Origin: Massospora cicadina | Lineage: Eukaryota > Entomophthoromycota > Entomophthoromycetes > Entomophthorales > Entomophthoraceae | Reading direction: 5' to 3' | NCBI GenBank assembly: GCA_022478985.1 | Contig: JAKSZP010002666.1 | Coordinates: 1 to 64,000, forward strand | Length of the DNA: 64,000 bases | Part shown: positions 47,295 to 59,138 of the stretch, one piece after another | How positions within the stretch are numbered: the first letter of the stretch is position 1 | Layout: every line of letters begins with the position of its first letter | The notes under the pieces: generated by a model | What the model was told of the DNA's origin: nothing | Seen by the model: the letters and a program-made list of their open reading frames with translations, nothing else | Database searches by the model: none | Program-made: the position numbers and the translations under genes

Positions 47295-47302
47295 AACGTT
47301 GC

Positions 47303-47536
47303 TCAGAAAAGTGACCTGGGACTTAAAAATTCACACTTGCTAATTTTCAGCGTAAGGCCGGCTGCCTTCAACCTCTCCACAACTTGACAAAGGTGTACTG
47401 TATGGGACTCATAATCAGGGGAAAACATTAAGATATCATCCATGTAGGTAACCGCGCATACCCCTAACAAGTCCCCCAATGCTGCATCAATGCGGCGTTG
47501 AAAGATAGCAAGGGCATTCTTAAGCCCAAAGGGCAT
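47303..47536 (-). pseudogene. G: RT palm with YMDD
   Basis: Reads MPFGLKNALAIFQRRIDAAL, then AVTYMDDILMFSPDYESH and LTLKISKCEF. Both catalytic Asp of the YMDD loop are kept. It is separated by frameshifts from the fingers and the connection. Confidence 0.87.
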
Positions 47537-47602
47537 GACCCAAAACTGGAAAATCCCTTTTCTGGTATAGAATGCAGTTAACCACTCTTGTCCCTTTTTA
47601 AT

Positions 47603-48622
47603 CTAAATCTGATTGAACGCATTGAAGCAATCCAGCTTAGAGAAAACCTTAGCTTTCTCCACATAGCGAGCAATCTGAGAATCTAAAAGGATGGGATGTA
47701 GATCTGGTACAATAACATTGTTGAGGTTCCCATAATCTACGCATGGGCATAGAGTACCATCAGACTTCTCAACAAAGAGAAGTGGAGAGCATACAGGGGA
47801 GGTACGCTGAAAAATTGCACCTTTGGCTAACTCTTCCTTCACCGACACATCCAACACCTCTTCCTCCCGGACAGTCAGTGGGTAAATGGGGGAAGTTATA
47901 CGCACCAGATCCACAATGAACTTGAAGTCACAATCAAACTCAGAGTGCTCAGGGAGTGTGTTAGCAGATGCTACATCAAATGAGGATTCCACACCCTCCA
48001 AGCAAGAAGGTATATGAACTTCCACTGAGGGCTTTAGCAAAGAGGCAAGGCTATAAGGGTGAAGGTGGGGCCAGTGGGGCAATTTGCCATAAGCATTCTC
48101 TTCCGACAAAGGAACAACTAATGTGCAGCCATTCTTAAAGATGAGGGATAGGGTATTCTCTTTCAAGTGGGTTCTAACGTCAAACTTTCGCCACCACTCC
48201 ACACCCAAAATGATAGGGAACAGGAGGTTTTTGACCGCTTTGAAGTGATCAGACAAGTGGTACTTGCCAACCTGATAGTCCACTATACCAATGATCTTCA
48301 GAGTGGGAATACCTTGGGACGCTCCTCCCTTAACCATACCACCTGGCAAGTAACTCAGTCCAAGGTAGTCATCTAGGCTCTGGTCCATAAAGTTTTCAGA
48401 GGCGCCAGTATCCACCAAAATAGTGGTACTGAGTTTTCTTAAAGGAGAGGAGAGGGTATGCTGGGATTTTTTCCCATATTCCCAGCCTACTAGATTACCT
48501 GGTATTACTAGGGGAATATTCCCTAAGGCGAAGTGAATTGGAAATCGGTTGGCCCAAGTTTCAGAGGAACTATGTTCAGGAGATTTTGGGATATTTACCT
48601 GGTCAAATCCATTGGGGATCAA
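47603..48622 (-). pseudogene. G: protease and RT fingers, 339-codon frame
   Basis: The frame holds the protease active site TTILVDTGASENFMDQSLDD (Asp-Thr-Gly intact), then a spacer with FPIILGVEWWRKFD, then RT fingers: YPLTVREEEVLDVSVKEELA, LFVEKSDGTLCPCVDYGNLN (usual VKKKDGxLRxCVDYRxLN, here R to G) and FSKLDCFNAFNQI. There is no dUTPase-like segment between protease and RT, unlike lineage 1. The frame's Met is not a biological start. Confidence 0.85.
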
Positions 48623-48640
48623 TGCAGATGAATACCTAAG

Positions 48641-49180
48641 ATCTCATCGGGCGGAGTGGTTGACAAATTAGGGGCATCTGATAGTGATTAACTATCAGTT
48701 GTACCAATTAGGATCAGTTGGGTTTAATCACTGACTAATTGGGAATGAATAGAAAGTTGTAAGGCAAGTTCTGCTGCCTGCAACTAGTGAATTGATCAGT
48801 TAGTGAGTGACCTGCCATAATGAGTAAAAAGTCCCATTACCTAAGCAGGTCGCTAGCCAATTATGGTTGGTTCGCTTGGATTGAGAGGAAAATGTTAGGG
48901 ACACGTTTTCTGACTCTTTCCATTTGAGGTCTCAAAGATGTCCAACGATGGAATCCTAGCCAGGATGGGGAAGACCATCGCTGACAAGACGAGGAAGGGT
49001 GATTCAATGGCAATGGCTGCTGTTTCATTGAAGAGGTGTCAACCGAGGTCAAAAGCTGAATCCCCTACTATATGATTCCCTAGGATTTACTATAATTAGA
49101 AACATTATTATAATCAACAGTACTATAATCTACAGTAGTATTGTCAATTCAGTGTATAGTTAGACTATCAGCTTCTATTG
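48641..49180. other. Unassigned spacer between G and H
   Basis: No retrotransposon domain is readable. A plus-strand frame of 45 codons (48938-49075, starting MSNDGILARMGKTIADKTRK) and an overlapping minus-strand frame (48861-49052) occur, and neither can be assigned. Short self-complementary AT-rich repeats lie near 49.1 kb. Confidence 0.5.
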
Positions 49181-49595
49181 TGTCATTCTATCTCAAGGAT
49201 ATTATTGCAGAAGCCAATAAATTGGAAGACTCTCAGAGAGAAGAGTAAAGATCCGAGCAGGGATCTAGAGACAAAGGAACCACAATCAGGGATAGCTGCA
49301 GACTGTGTGTTGTGCCGAGAGAGACTGTCACTGGGGTATCTTAACAAAGAGTGGGTGGACAAATATATGGGGAACAAATCCCTACAAGTACGACTTACAT
49401 AGTATTTAATCAGAATTACTGGCCAAAGCATTGGGCCTAATAATAACTAATCTCAACTATGAATAATAGTCTCCATGCTATTATTGATTAATATATTCTA
49501 TATGATGCGATGAAGTGCATGATGAAATATAACCTGTGCAGTAAAAAGGTTACTATGTTGACGGCTGATAATCAACCACTAGAGTAAATTTTACA
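49181..49595 (+). repeat. H: probable 5' LTR (415 bp)
   Basis: Begins TGTCATTC and ends TTTTACA, three bases before the primer-binding site. No partner LTR is in the window, so the start is inferred from its TG and from lengths of 405-414 bp in A and I. Confidence 0.5.
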
Positions 49596-49598
49596 TTT

Positions 49599-49616
49599 AG
49601 GTGCTCACTACAGGGG
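49599..49616 (+). promoter_or_regulatory. H: primer-binding site
   Basis: AGGTGCTCACTACAGGGG, the lineage 1 site with one changed base at its start. Confidence 0.8.
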
Positions 49617-49639
49617 TAGTTGAGTAAAGAAATCTATTA

Positions 49640-50760
49640 TAATGTCATATAAAGAAGAAATGCGCAAGCTGTGGACCAAGATCGCCACTGTATATCAGAA
49701 TGCCTTAAATTAAGTGGACCATCGGGAGTTTGCAGCCTTAGAAGAATGAGTCGCCAAGGTGGAGGAATGAGTAGAAAATGTAGCCAACTTCAGGAATGAG
49801 TTACTCAGCAAAGTAAACTCATTGAAGAAGAAAGAAGGGGACCTCGTTGAGAGGTCATATACTTGAAAACAGAGTGAGAAGCAGATCATGTTTGTTTAAT
49901 AAAGTTTGGTGCAGATATTGAGAAATTGATCAAAGAAGTGGAGGAACTGAAAGCTCACAGATGTGCTTGTGAGCCTGATATGGCTAGTGATGCCAAAGAG
50001 AGAAGTCCTCATATGATACTTGGGAAGGTGAATACCCTGAGAAATATGCTGCCCACCTTTAATGCCATTTTGGAGATAACGCTCAAAGTCACTCCACAAG
50101 TTAGCTGAGTAGCCAAACTGAGAGAATTGGCCCAAAATGACTCAGAGGAATTTAAGAGCAATACCAAAATTGCCAAGATTCCATCAGGATAACGCCCTAG
50201 CATTTTTCTGACTGCTTGACATGACTATAAATGGATATGGGGATTGTCAAAAGGCGTTGATGGTCATGAACTTCTTGGACACCAACTGTTAAAATCTAGT
50301 GTTACCTCGCCTGGAGGGGGACAGCTGGTCATATGGCAAGGCAAAGGCGGCCATCATGAAGGAGTTTGAGAGTCCAACCCGCATGTCCAAATTCAAGCAA
50401 GAATTTATGGGAATTCAGTTCCATAAAGATGAGTCTCATGCTAACTTCGTGGATCAATTATACCAGGAGTCTCAGATCCTGGCTGGAGTGAAAGTATTAG
50501 ATGACTTTGATGCTAGAATCGCTTTCCAAGCGGCCCTTCAGCCCTAATGTGATTTGCATCAAATGATGTCTTCTGTATTTGCGATGAAGATAACTAACTC
50601 ACAAATGGTAGACAACCTGAAGCTTTGATAGCAATGTTTGATGCCCCAAATGGAAGCTTCAAGTCAAATCCAGTATGATATCCGAATTTCATGAAGGGAA
50701 ATGAAGGAGCAAAGGAGGCTTTCAACCGAACTGTGCCTGGAAATAAATTTGATTAATTCA
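49640..50760 (+). pseudogene. H: gag, N-terminal and capsid part
   Basis: Starts MSYKEEMRKLWTKIATVYQN at about 49640. Coiled-coil-like sequence runs to about 50.0 kb with stops. The capsid frame 50299-50547 has FKQEFMGIQFHKDESHANFV, homologous to QAFMGIQLNKVESPMEFA in copy I. It is interrupted at 50765 by element I and continues at 62554. Confidence 0.82.
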
Positions 50761-50765
50761 GACAG
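50761..50765. repeat. I: left target-site duplication GACAG
   Basis: GACAG, repeated exactly at 62549-62553. Confidence 0.85.
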
Positions 50766-51179
50766 TGTCAGGATTTGAGATAAAATCATATCAAATTACT
50801 GTCTCCTGAATCAGGCTGTGCCAAATCAGTTATCAAACCTACCCGAGATAAATCTATTTCAGGATCATCCTCACCTATTCCTGAGTCACGTGGGGCGGCA
50901 TCTCCATCCATTCAGTCAGGTAAGTGATGCTATCCATTAAGGATGCCCACAAGGAGGCCATTCTGGAAGATCAGTAAAGATCCTGATTGGATGAGGCCCT
51001 GACAATCCCAAAGGCACTGAGTCTCAATGCACCCTATAAATAATGAAGCCTTTTAATTTAATAGAATATTCGTTATTCTAACCCATATTTCCCATTTCCT
51101 CCTCAGCGCTCTTTCCAATTTTTCCAGCTTCGAGCTACTGCAAACCCCATCGCCAGTCTAAAGAACTGTAGCACCGACA
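50766..51179 (+). repeat. I: 5' LTR (414 bp)
   Basis: Begins TGTCAGGATTTGAGAT. Paired with 62135-62548. Contains CCTATAAATAATG (TATA-like) at about 51034. Confidence 0.92.
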
Positions 51180-51183
51180 GAAG

Positions 51184-51201
51184 TGGTGCTCACTACAGGG
51201 G
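51184..51201 (+). promoter_or_regulatory. I: primer-binding site
   Basis: TGGTGCTCACTACAGGGG, four bases after the LTR. Confidence 0.88.
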
Positions 51202-51447
51202 GCTCCGAGCTGACCTAAGTGAAAATGTCTATCACAAAAATGGAAACCAATAGCAACCCTGACGACCAAACAACTGGTCAATTGAGGAGCATTACATGAT
51301 AGTTAGTACCTTGTGTTATGCAACGCCGCTTTTGCATCCAGAAAGGCTAGAATTTCGTGCCACCTTTCAACTCTCGCTGCCCTTTTTAAATTGGAGCCAA
51401 TACCAACTCCAGTATGAGCATATCAATGATGTCATTCAACAATTAAT

Positions 51448-51462
51448 AAATGGCATCTACTC
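51448..51462. repeat. L2 left target-site duplication
   Basis: AAATGGCATCTACTC, repeated exactly at 56744-56758. Confidence 0.92.
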
Positions 51463-51557
51463 AACTTTTTCTTTCTCGTTGCAAACACTTTTGCAACCCA
51501 TTCAATTCAAGACTAAATCTAGTTTGATTGTCTCATAGAGGGGATTAGTCTGCGCCC

Positions 51558-52845
51558 ATGTCTGGGAGCAGTTGGGCAAGCAAGGCAAGAGGAGCAGGCG
51601 GAAGGCCCGCGGCCTCTAACGTTCAAAAATGCCCCGGAGAATCTGGCGGAATAGAAAAAAATCTAAAACTGGCGGTCACAATTTCCCCAGAGATACTCGC
51701 ATGGCAAGCACGATGCAACCAGTACATCAACACGCCACATCTCAGCCACTTTCGTCGGTGGAATTTGGAGTCCGTGTGTATCTGGACATCAAAAAACGGC
51801 CCTATGGGAAAAATTTTGTGAAGATGTACACAAAATTTTCCTGACCGCGGTGTACGTTGCACCTCACTCCATGTCGCGCAGTTGGCTGGACCTAGGTTTT
51901 GAAAGCAAAATAGCAGCAGACGAGGCTGCAGCGGTGTGCATAGTGGTTGACCTCCCCAAAGGGCAATGGGTCATTGAAACTAAATGCACCAGATGGACAA
52001 AATCAAACCAAATTTTCCTCACGTTTGGCTTTTTGCCTACTACGGTAAAACGTGACATTTTGGAGCAACACCTGAAAGATGGTCTCACCATATATGGCAA
52101 AATACAATCTTTTGAAATGCAACGTTTCACGCTGATGCCACACCTGTGCACCAGCAAAGCCATCGCAGTTCTGACCCCAACCGAGGAGATCGTGAAGGAC
52201 CTAACCCAGATCCTGCACTCCACCTTTATTGACATCGCAGAGCACACCACCCACCCATTCTGGGTAACCGTGGACAGCGCGCCCCCCATTTGCACCCACT
52301 GTGACGCATTTGGCAATAAGGCACACGCGTGCCCCATCAAAGAGGGCGTCACATTCCAAGAGCACCCCTCGTCAGCCATGGCCAGCGGAGAGGCGCACTA
52401 TGAACCAACCGCAAGCACCAAGGAGGCTTTCCCATGGGGAGCACAAGGCTGCTAACTATTGGTAAAGCCCATCTCCCCGCAGGAGTGGAAGAAGGCCAAG
52501 CAGGCCCATAGGACTGCGGCCAAGGAAGCGGCCAAGGTCACCACCACCATCCCACACTCACAACGCCAGGAGGACATGGAGACCTTCGCAGCAGAAGCAA
52601 CTTGGGAATCCATCACCCAATCAGATTGGGAGGCCCAAGCCAAACGGGCCACTCAATCCAAGGATCTGATGGGAGATTCGATCTCACCCAATCGCTGCAC
52701 CCAAGCCCCAGTTGAAACTGACTTGGGACCTATCCCAACTGAAAAAAAAATTTTGCCCCACTTGACGGTGCACCGAACTTATCCGCACCACAAAAAATTC
52801 GTCCAACGTCAGGAAAACAATAAGCAAAGGCCAAAGCCAATGTGA
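51558..52845 (+). pseudogene. L2 ORF1: nucleic-acid-binding protein with damaged CCHC
   Basis: Starts MSGSSWASKARGAGGRPAAS at 51558, shifts frame near 51.8 kb, then is open at 51850-52455. That part includes SWLDLGFESKIAADEAAAVC, aligned with SWINIGFKTADEANAAAKIC of L1. The zinc knuckle CTHCDAFGNKAHAC (about 52.3 kb) has Asn where L1 has the His ligand. A TAA at 52453 is followed by the Lys/Ala-rich segment WKKAKQAHRTAAKEAAKV to 52845. Confidence 0.85.
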
Positions 52846-52974
52846 CTCTTTCCGCAAAAATTAACAAAAACCCTGATAGCATTGCTGCTAATACCCGCGC
52901 TGCTGTGAAAGCCCGTGGGGACCTGGAAGAGGCTGGTGGGCCAGGGGGCCCACCCCTCGCACCTAAGGTGTGAT

Positions 52975-55900
52975 GGGGGAAACCTTCACTCTAGGGATGC
53001 TGAATATCGCCGGACTCAAGGCCTCCCCTCCCAAGCTAGGAAACTGAGTTTTTTACAAAACAATTTACCCGTGGATATCCTGGCCATCCAGGAAACCCAC
53101 TGTCCATGAGGTTCTGAGGAAGCTTGGAAAACAATGCTCCTACCATCCCTATCCTTTTGGTTGAAGCACTGTGGGGTGCTAATTCAGAAAAACAATTTTT
53201 TCAAATTTACATCTTCAGAAACATTCCTAAATGACTGAGTGCTCATTGTCACCTTCTCATGGGCCGATGTTGCACACACAATCATCAACATTTACGCCCC
53301 AAACGGTGCACAAGAGCGTTGGGAATTTTTCTTGTTAAAAATCCCTCCCGCTACCCCCCAATTCTTTCCTAATTGGCGACATGAACTGTTGGCTAACCTC
53401 ACCAATGGACTGGTGGCCGCCCTCACCCCACGCCCCACAGGGTCATGTAGAACTACGCGTTTTAAAAGCCACCCTTGGGTTAATGGATGCGCTGCCATGA
53501 CATGCCCCACTGCTCAAAAACATGATGCGTCCCCACGTCCACAACGGCCAATTAAGGTCCATGACCCACATCAACCTTATTCTAGCACCGGCGAAATTCC
53601 AACCCCACATCTCCCACTTCAAAACAACAAAAATGGAATTCTCTGACCACCGACTGGTCTCGATAACATACCACTTACCCGTCACAGTTGCAAAGGCCCC
53701 ACATTGGTGCAAAATCTGCCCCCCAAAGCTCGCGTCGCCAGGATTTTCCACGTGGGTGGAAGAGGCAACTTTGGCAAAATTGTTTGTTGCACCGTTTTGC
53801 GCGGACCCCATTTCCACATGGGCAACTTTCAAAGAAGACACCATCCGCCACTATCACCATCTCTCATCCAGATGCTCACGAGCCACATCAGCGGTTATAT
53901 CGTGCACGCTGGCAGAATTGGCCCACTTGGAGTCCAACATTCCAGCCTCAGGATATAGCCCTGCATGGGGCCAGAAGTGGGCGGAGGCAGCAGCCCACCT
54001 CAACGCACTTGAAAGGCAACACAAACATCGGGTTTGTGTCCAATACAGGGCCACACGCATCACTAAAGGTGACAAGTGCACCGCATGCTTCTTCAAAAAA
54101 ATTTTTGCACCACGCCAGAGCGTGGCATGCACACAGGTGCGAAGATCGGATAATTCTATTGTAAACACCAGCCAAAGTGGCAATCAAAATGCAAAGATAT
54201 TACTCCGAGTTATACTGAGCCGAACCAATTCAGCTGGCCAAAATGGCGGAATTTCTTGACAGAGCTCATATCTGCACCATTTTCTGATACCCAAAAATAA
54301 TGAATCTAATTACTCCAAACGAATTATGGTTTACCATTTGCGGTGCGCCAAACTGAAAATGCCCAGGCCCAGATGGCATTCCATATGAATTCTACAAAAA
54401 ACATTTTAAATATATATCCCCATTGCTGCTAGCCTCACTCAAACAAAGCCTGTTGGAAACGCGCCTCCTACCAGGAGGACATGAGGCCTTTATGGTCACA
54501 CTCTTCAAGAAAGGGGATAGGCTAGACTTAGCCAACTGGCGCCCCATTTCTCTAACAAACACAGACACCAAAATTCATAACAAAAATCATGGCTAACTGT
54601 TTAGGGACTGTAGCATCTGCCACCATCTCTCCAGAACAATTCGGTTTCATCCCCAGAAGGTCGATTTGGGATAACGTGCACTCTGTGGCTAATGTGTGTC
54701 AGTCCACAGCCTCTGGGGCACTTGTATTCTTGGACCAACAGAAGGCCTATGATAGAGTAAACTGGGAATACCTTAGGGCCTGCCTCCAACAATTCCACCT
54801 ACCTCCCCGCTTCATTAACTGGGTGATGCTGCTCATGGAATCTGCAACAATGGCAGTGCGTGGCCCAGGTTTCCTAATGGAAGTAGTCCATCCTCAAAGG
54901 GGCCTGCGACAAGGGGACCCCTGAGCCCACTCTTATACAACTTCAGCCTTGACCCACTACTGCGAAATGTGAATGCCCAACTCACTGGGGTCCATGTGCC
55001 AGGCCAAACCCCAGTCAAGATGATGGCATTTGCAGATGATTGCGTGGTGGGGGTGTCTAATAACAAAGATGCACGCGCGCTTGAAGCCCTCATCCAGGAA
55101 TATTCCCGGGTAAGTAACGCGGCACTGAACGCCTCCAAAACTGAAATCATCCTCCTTGGTCAGTTTCAGAACTGCTGGGCCCCAGCAAGTAGTTCCCAAC
55201 CTGGCCCATCTGCTCGCCCACATCCACGCCTTACTAACTCAAAATACACCGCTCCACTGGTGCTCCCCTTTGTGCCACGACCTACCATAGGACCGGTACG
55301 CCATCTAAGCGTGTGGTTGGAGGCAGGTGGATACGCATCAGCAGTAATGGAGTGCCATATACTGGACAACGTGACGAAGCGAATCGCCTCTCTCAGAGCC
55401 CACCCTACTACCCTCACTGGCAGAGTTGTTCTTGCCAACTCTATGCTCCTATCCAAAGTCTGGTTCGGAGCCCACGCCATCCCCTTCTCCCCAAGCTTCT
55501 TCAAATCCCTGTATGCTTTGCTACAAGGTTGGCTTTGGTCAGGCCGCCCTCCACCAGTACAGCTAGAGGTCATGTTTGGCCCTCATCATCATGGTGGCAT
55601 GGGCCTACTTGACTTCAAAGCCCATGCCGCCAAGATCCTGGGCACCTGGATTGCGGCTGTCACTGCTCCTACACTCCCATCCCAACACTGGTCCCGCGCA
55701 GCCCGCTCCAACTTCTCCCGAGCCTTGGGCCTCAACAATCCATCAAAACCCCACTCCCTGATGAAATACCTCGCATCACACACATCAGCCACAGGTCCTC
55801 ATGGGACCAAAACCCACTACAAACGAATCCTACTCTCCATGCAAAGCGCAGAGTGGAGAATTCGTATTAGTGGACATACAACCTGAAGAGGCCGCCCCTC

Positions 55901-56558
55901 TCCTCAGTTCACACAAGAGGTACAGGGGCTACCCATCCATGATGGCGTGATCCCCATTTGACCCCAAGTCCTATCCAGGGTGGACTACCTGGACATGATG
56001 GACATCCCTTAATCCACTGAGACCCAAAAGACTATCTGGAAATACGCACACCATCCTCTGTTGCAGCCTCAAGTCCGCTCCCATGTGTGGCGCTGCCTGA
56101 GGTGGGTGTATCGTACAGCTGAGCGCTCTAATGCTTTACACTCATCCTGTGTCGTGTGTGGCCAGTATGGAACGCTGTTTCACCGCCTAAAGAAGTGCCC
56201 CACCTCTAAAGTAATATGGCGCGAAGTCCAACGTCTGCTAGGCCAGGATCAAACACATCCCTTCAGTCTGTCAAGAGATATGTTTGCTTCATCAATGGCC
56301 TCCCCCCTCCCACCCTCCCTTCGTGCTCTGGTGGTTGCAATCGCCATGTGGACTATCCACACGATTGTCTTGGATGCCATCGCTGGATCCATCCCCACCC
56401 TCCCTGAAGCTGTCCACAGATTCCGGTCTCAAATTTGGTGGATCACTTTCAAGCGTGGATGTTTGGATATCTCCCACCACGTCGCCGACAGCTGGTCTCC
56501 TCCTGGTTCCCAGTCTGGTTCATCAAATCAGACCCCTTCCTCCACACGTGCTCAATAG
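52975..56558 (+). pseudogene. L2 ORF2: endonuclease, reverse transcriptase, C-terminal zinc motif
   Basis: Start near LGMLNIAGLKA (52987). The endonuclease has VDILAIQETH, IGDMNCW at about 53371 and FSDHRLVSI. RT shows KCPGPDGIPYEFYKKHF, LANWRPISLTNTDTK, EQFGFIPRRSIWDN, FLDQQKAYDRVNWEYL, GLRQGDP and AFADDCVVGV (both Asp; within the 305-codon open frame 54969-55886). The C-terminal motif CVVCGQYGTLFHRLKKC lies at about 56.15 kb. Several frameshifts and TGA stops (for example in QETHCP-stop and GAPN-stop-KCPG, likely CGA to TGA) disable it. Confidence 0.9.
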
Positions 56559-56743
56559 TGGCTACGCCCCCTACACACGTTCCCTCCCTTTTCCCATAAG
56601 TGGCGTTCCCGCTGGCAACAAGAGATAGCATCGCTTCTCTGGGGTGCCTCCCCTGGTACTAAGTTTTGTCTCATCTGAGACATATTCGGAAGTGTCCGTC
56701 CCATGGTTGGCCTTCCCCGCAATAAATTTAAAATTTAAAATTT

Positions 56744-57416
56744 AAATGGCATCTACTCCAAGGGCGCCCACTCCAGATGCTCCTGCACCTCCTCCATACC
56801 CTCCACAATGCGGTACCTCTACGCCTTGGCCGTATTTCCAGCTGGGGAGCTTACCCTGGGGCCTGACCACTACCTTCATAACTTTGTCCACCCCGCTATC
56901 CATCACCTCCTCCAGTTAGTCAGATTACACCATCAGGAGGTCTCCTAGCAACTAGGGCTCACCCAGAATTTACATTCCTACATTATTAACTTTTACAACG
57001 CCACCTCCTCCATGCATGACAATTGTGAAGCTATTCTTGATAGCCAGCAATTAACTAATGAGATCTGCGATCAGATTGTAGTACTGGAAAGCGGAATCTC
57101 CAGCTACCTTGAGGAGCAATTTCATAAAAACGCCCAGCTATTTGAAGTGACATGGGCCCAGCGTCTACAACAAGTCGAAGAACTGGTATGATCCCTACAG
57201 CAGCACTACGGAGAGCTGGCCTCTCATGACTACCCCCACGGGTGCTGGTCCAGAAGGTCTCAAGGGGCATCAAGGGCCAGCTGGACCTGAGGGACCACGT
57301 GGGCCTTGAGGGCCCCCGGGCCCCCTAACCTTGGGCGAACCTGAAGACCCCTGGCGAAGGGATATAATGACCGCCCTGGCTGCCTTACAGTATCAAATCC
57401 AAAAGGTGGCATTGAG
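56744..57416 (+). pseudogene. I: gag N-terminal part with collagen-like repeat
   Basis: It continues the gag cut by L2. The first stretch reads MASTPRAPTPDAPAPPPYPP (Pro-rich), then broken frames. At 57247-57327 nine consecutive Gly-X-Y triplets are read (GPE GLK GHQ GPA and so on), with one TGA in the seventh. This is followed by LTLGEPEDPWRRDIMTALAA. Confidence 0.75.
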
Positions 57417-58490
57417 GTGCAAGCTCTGATCAGATGGTGTCCCCTCGACCCAAGGGTCTCCATTGAAGCGTTGTCAGATGAGATGGAAAGCCTCAGCGCC
57501 TTCACAAAGCTTACTGATGCTCATATCTCCCAGCTTGAGACAACTTGTCATGGGCTCAAAACCCAGTTGACCACCATTGAAAACCAGCTCCATCTACAGA
57601 ACGCCGAGATTCAATCCTTAAAGGAGCAGGTTGCCCATAAGGCTTCTGCGTCCACCCTCAGCCGTAATTGGGACTACATCCAAGAGGACTTAAAGGGCTT
57701 GCGGAGGTGGTTAGATCAGCAGTTCCTCAAGATTATGCAGAAAGGAGATCTCAGAGCTGACCCCTATCTCAGGTGTTAACACCCTTTCCACTCCCATTGT
57801 AGCTAACTTTAAACCTAGTTTCAAGGAAAGGTTCACCCCCGGATGGGAAAGTATCTCCTTCTTCCTGTATGCCTACAAGAGTTCCATGGAGGAGGCAACC
57901 GATTGACAAAAGGTGAAGCATATCCACTCCTGTCTAGACAGAACCGCCTGAAAATCATGACTCCCCATTTGAAGGAGTGTAACACCTGGGAACAGGTCCG
58001 CACCGCCCTGATCCAAGAGTTCAGCAGCAACCAAACCCTGGCCAACCAGAAGCAAGCGTTCATGGGCATTCAACTGAACAAAGTAGAAAGCCCTATGGAG
58101 TTTGCTAACCGGTTCTACGCTCAGGCACAACCTTTGGTCATGACGAACTGTATCACTCTGGATGATTCCATCACCGCTGTCATCTCCACCTTGGGGTCCT
58201 ATCCTGAGGTCCAAATGCACATGATCGGGAAGAAGAACAGGTTCACCTGTATCAGGGAGATTAAGGAGGCCCTCAATGAGATCCCTGCCTCGATCCTACA
58301 CTTTAAAGCCACAACTACTGGCCCCTCTAACCGCCCTAGGGTCCATGTAGTCAAAAACCAGAAGAACCCCATCCTCGATGCACCTATTACAATGGCTTTA
58401 GACATAGCGTTAAGACCTGCTGGAAACGTCTTGCTGAGGAGGCGGGAAAAGGGTCGTCAGCATGAAGGACGAGGCACTCCATGCTGACAT
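57417..58490 (+). pseudogene. I: gag coiled coil, capsid and zinc knuckle
   Basis: 57417-57779 is an open coiled-coil frame (HISQLETTCHGLKTQLTTIE). Capsid follows at 57.8-58.3 kb with FKERFTPGWESISFFLYAY and QAFMGIQLNKVESPMEFA. A zinc knuckle at 58379-58420 reads CTYYNGFRHSVKTC, the second Cys changed to Tyr (a G to A change). Gag forms the particle shell and binds RNA. Frame shifts occur near 57.42, 57.84 and 58.37 kb. Confidence 0.85.
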
Positions 58491-58599
58491 CCCTGCCCAG
58501 CCTCAAGTATCCCCCACGCATAAACCAGAAGCCATCGTTTCTGAGGAAGTAGTCGCAGTATCTGATGACAATAAAGACATTGATACTGCTTACTCTTCT

Positions 58600-58960
58600 C
58601 CTGATGATTCTCCCTTGTTCCTTATGTTACCACTCCAGTTTGGAAGTTTGGTTACCTGAGTCACTATCCGGGTTCACAAGATTCCAGTTTATGCCATAGT
58701 CGACAGTGGCTCCCCCATGAACGTCATCTCTTCCAAGTTGATGAAACGCATCAAGGTCGCTCCTGATATGCTGCACTACATGGAGTATGGAATGGCTGGC
58801 CCCAGTGCACTTAATCCATAGGGGCCTATTTCTCTCTAACAATTCAGTTTGGAAAGCTCACTATAGATACAATTGCCATCACTCTGGACAACCCTAGCTA
58901 TGATCTGCTCCTCAGGACACAGTTCCTTTGAGACTATTTGGTGGTTCTCCACTATGATGG
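58600..58960 (+). pseudogene. I: retropepsin-like protease
   Basis: Reads LPLQFGSLVT, then VYAIVDSGSPMNVISSKLMK (Asp-Ser-Gly triad intact), then SYDLLLRTQFL. A few stops lie between. Confidence 0.85.
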
Positions 58961-59138
58961 TGGTTTCCTCTCCTTCTAGGACATCGAGTCCCTCTGGTTT
59001 TTGAGACTGCTCATGACTCTAGGGCTGAGGTCAAGGCCCAAGCCTGCCTATTGGATACCAAAGGACAAATTAATCAGCTCAAGTATCACATCCGGGGCTC
59101 TCGAGTCTGACTACCCCTCCTGCTGTTGACAGATTAAA

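Larger units (their letters stand above)
44146..48640 (-). mobile_element. Chromovirus element G, 5' end missing
   Basis: Minus-strand element: 3' LTR 44146-44980, chromodomain, integrase, RNase H, RT and protease up to about 48640. Gag and 5' LTR are absent. It is the best-preserved pol in the window. Within the same family as F, it reads as a younger copy placed in or next to F's 5' LTR. Confidence 0.88.
51463..56743 (+). mobile_element. LINE copy L2, 5.3 kb, full length by target duplication
   Basis: Same family as L1. It is inserted near the start of element I gag with a perfect 15-bp target duplication. The 5' UTR is about 95 bases. The 3' end reads ACATATTCGG, then GCAATAAATTTAAAATTTAAAATTT: a tail of short AT units rather than poly(A). 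Confidence 0.93.

Noticed and set aside
48641..48680. Remainder of the F 5' LTR just beyond G (GGGCGGAGTGGTTGACA resembles the F LTR)
   Set aside because: Similarity covers fewer than 20 bases and does not continue, so it may be chance.
53443..54187. Minus-strand frames across L2 endonuclease
   Set aside because: Shadows of the ORF2 coding strand, which carries the recognisable motifs.
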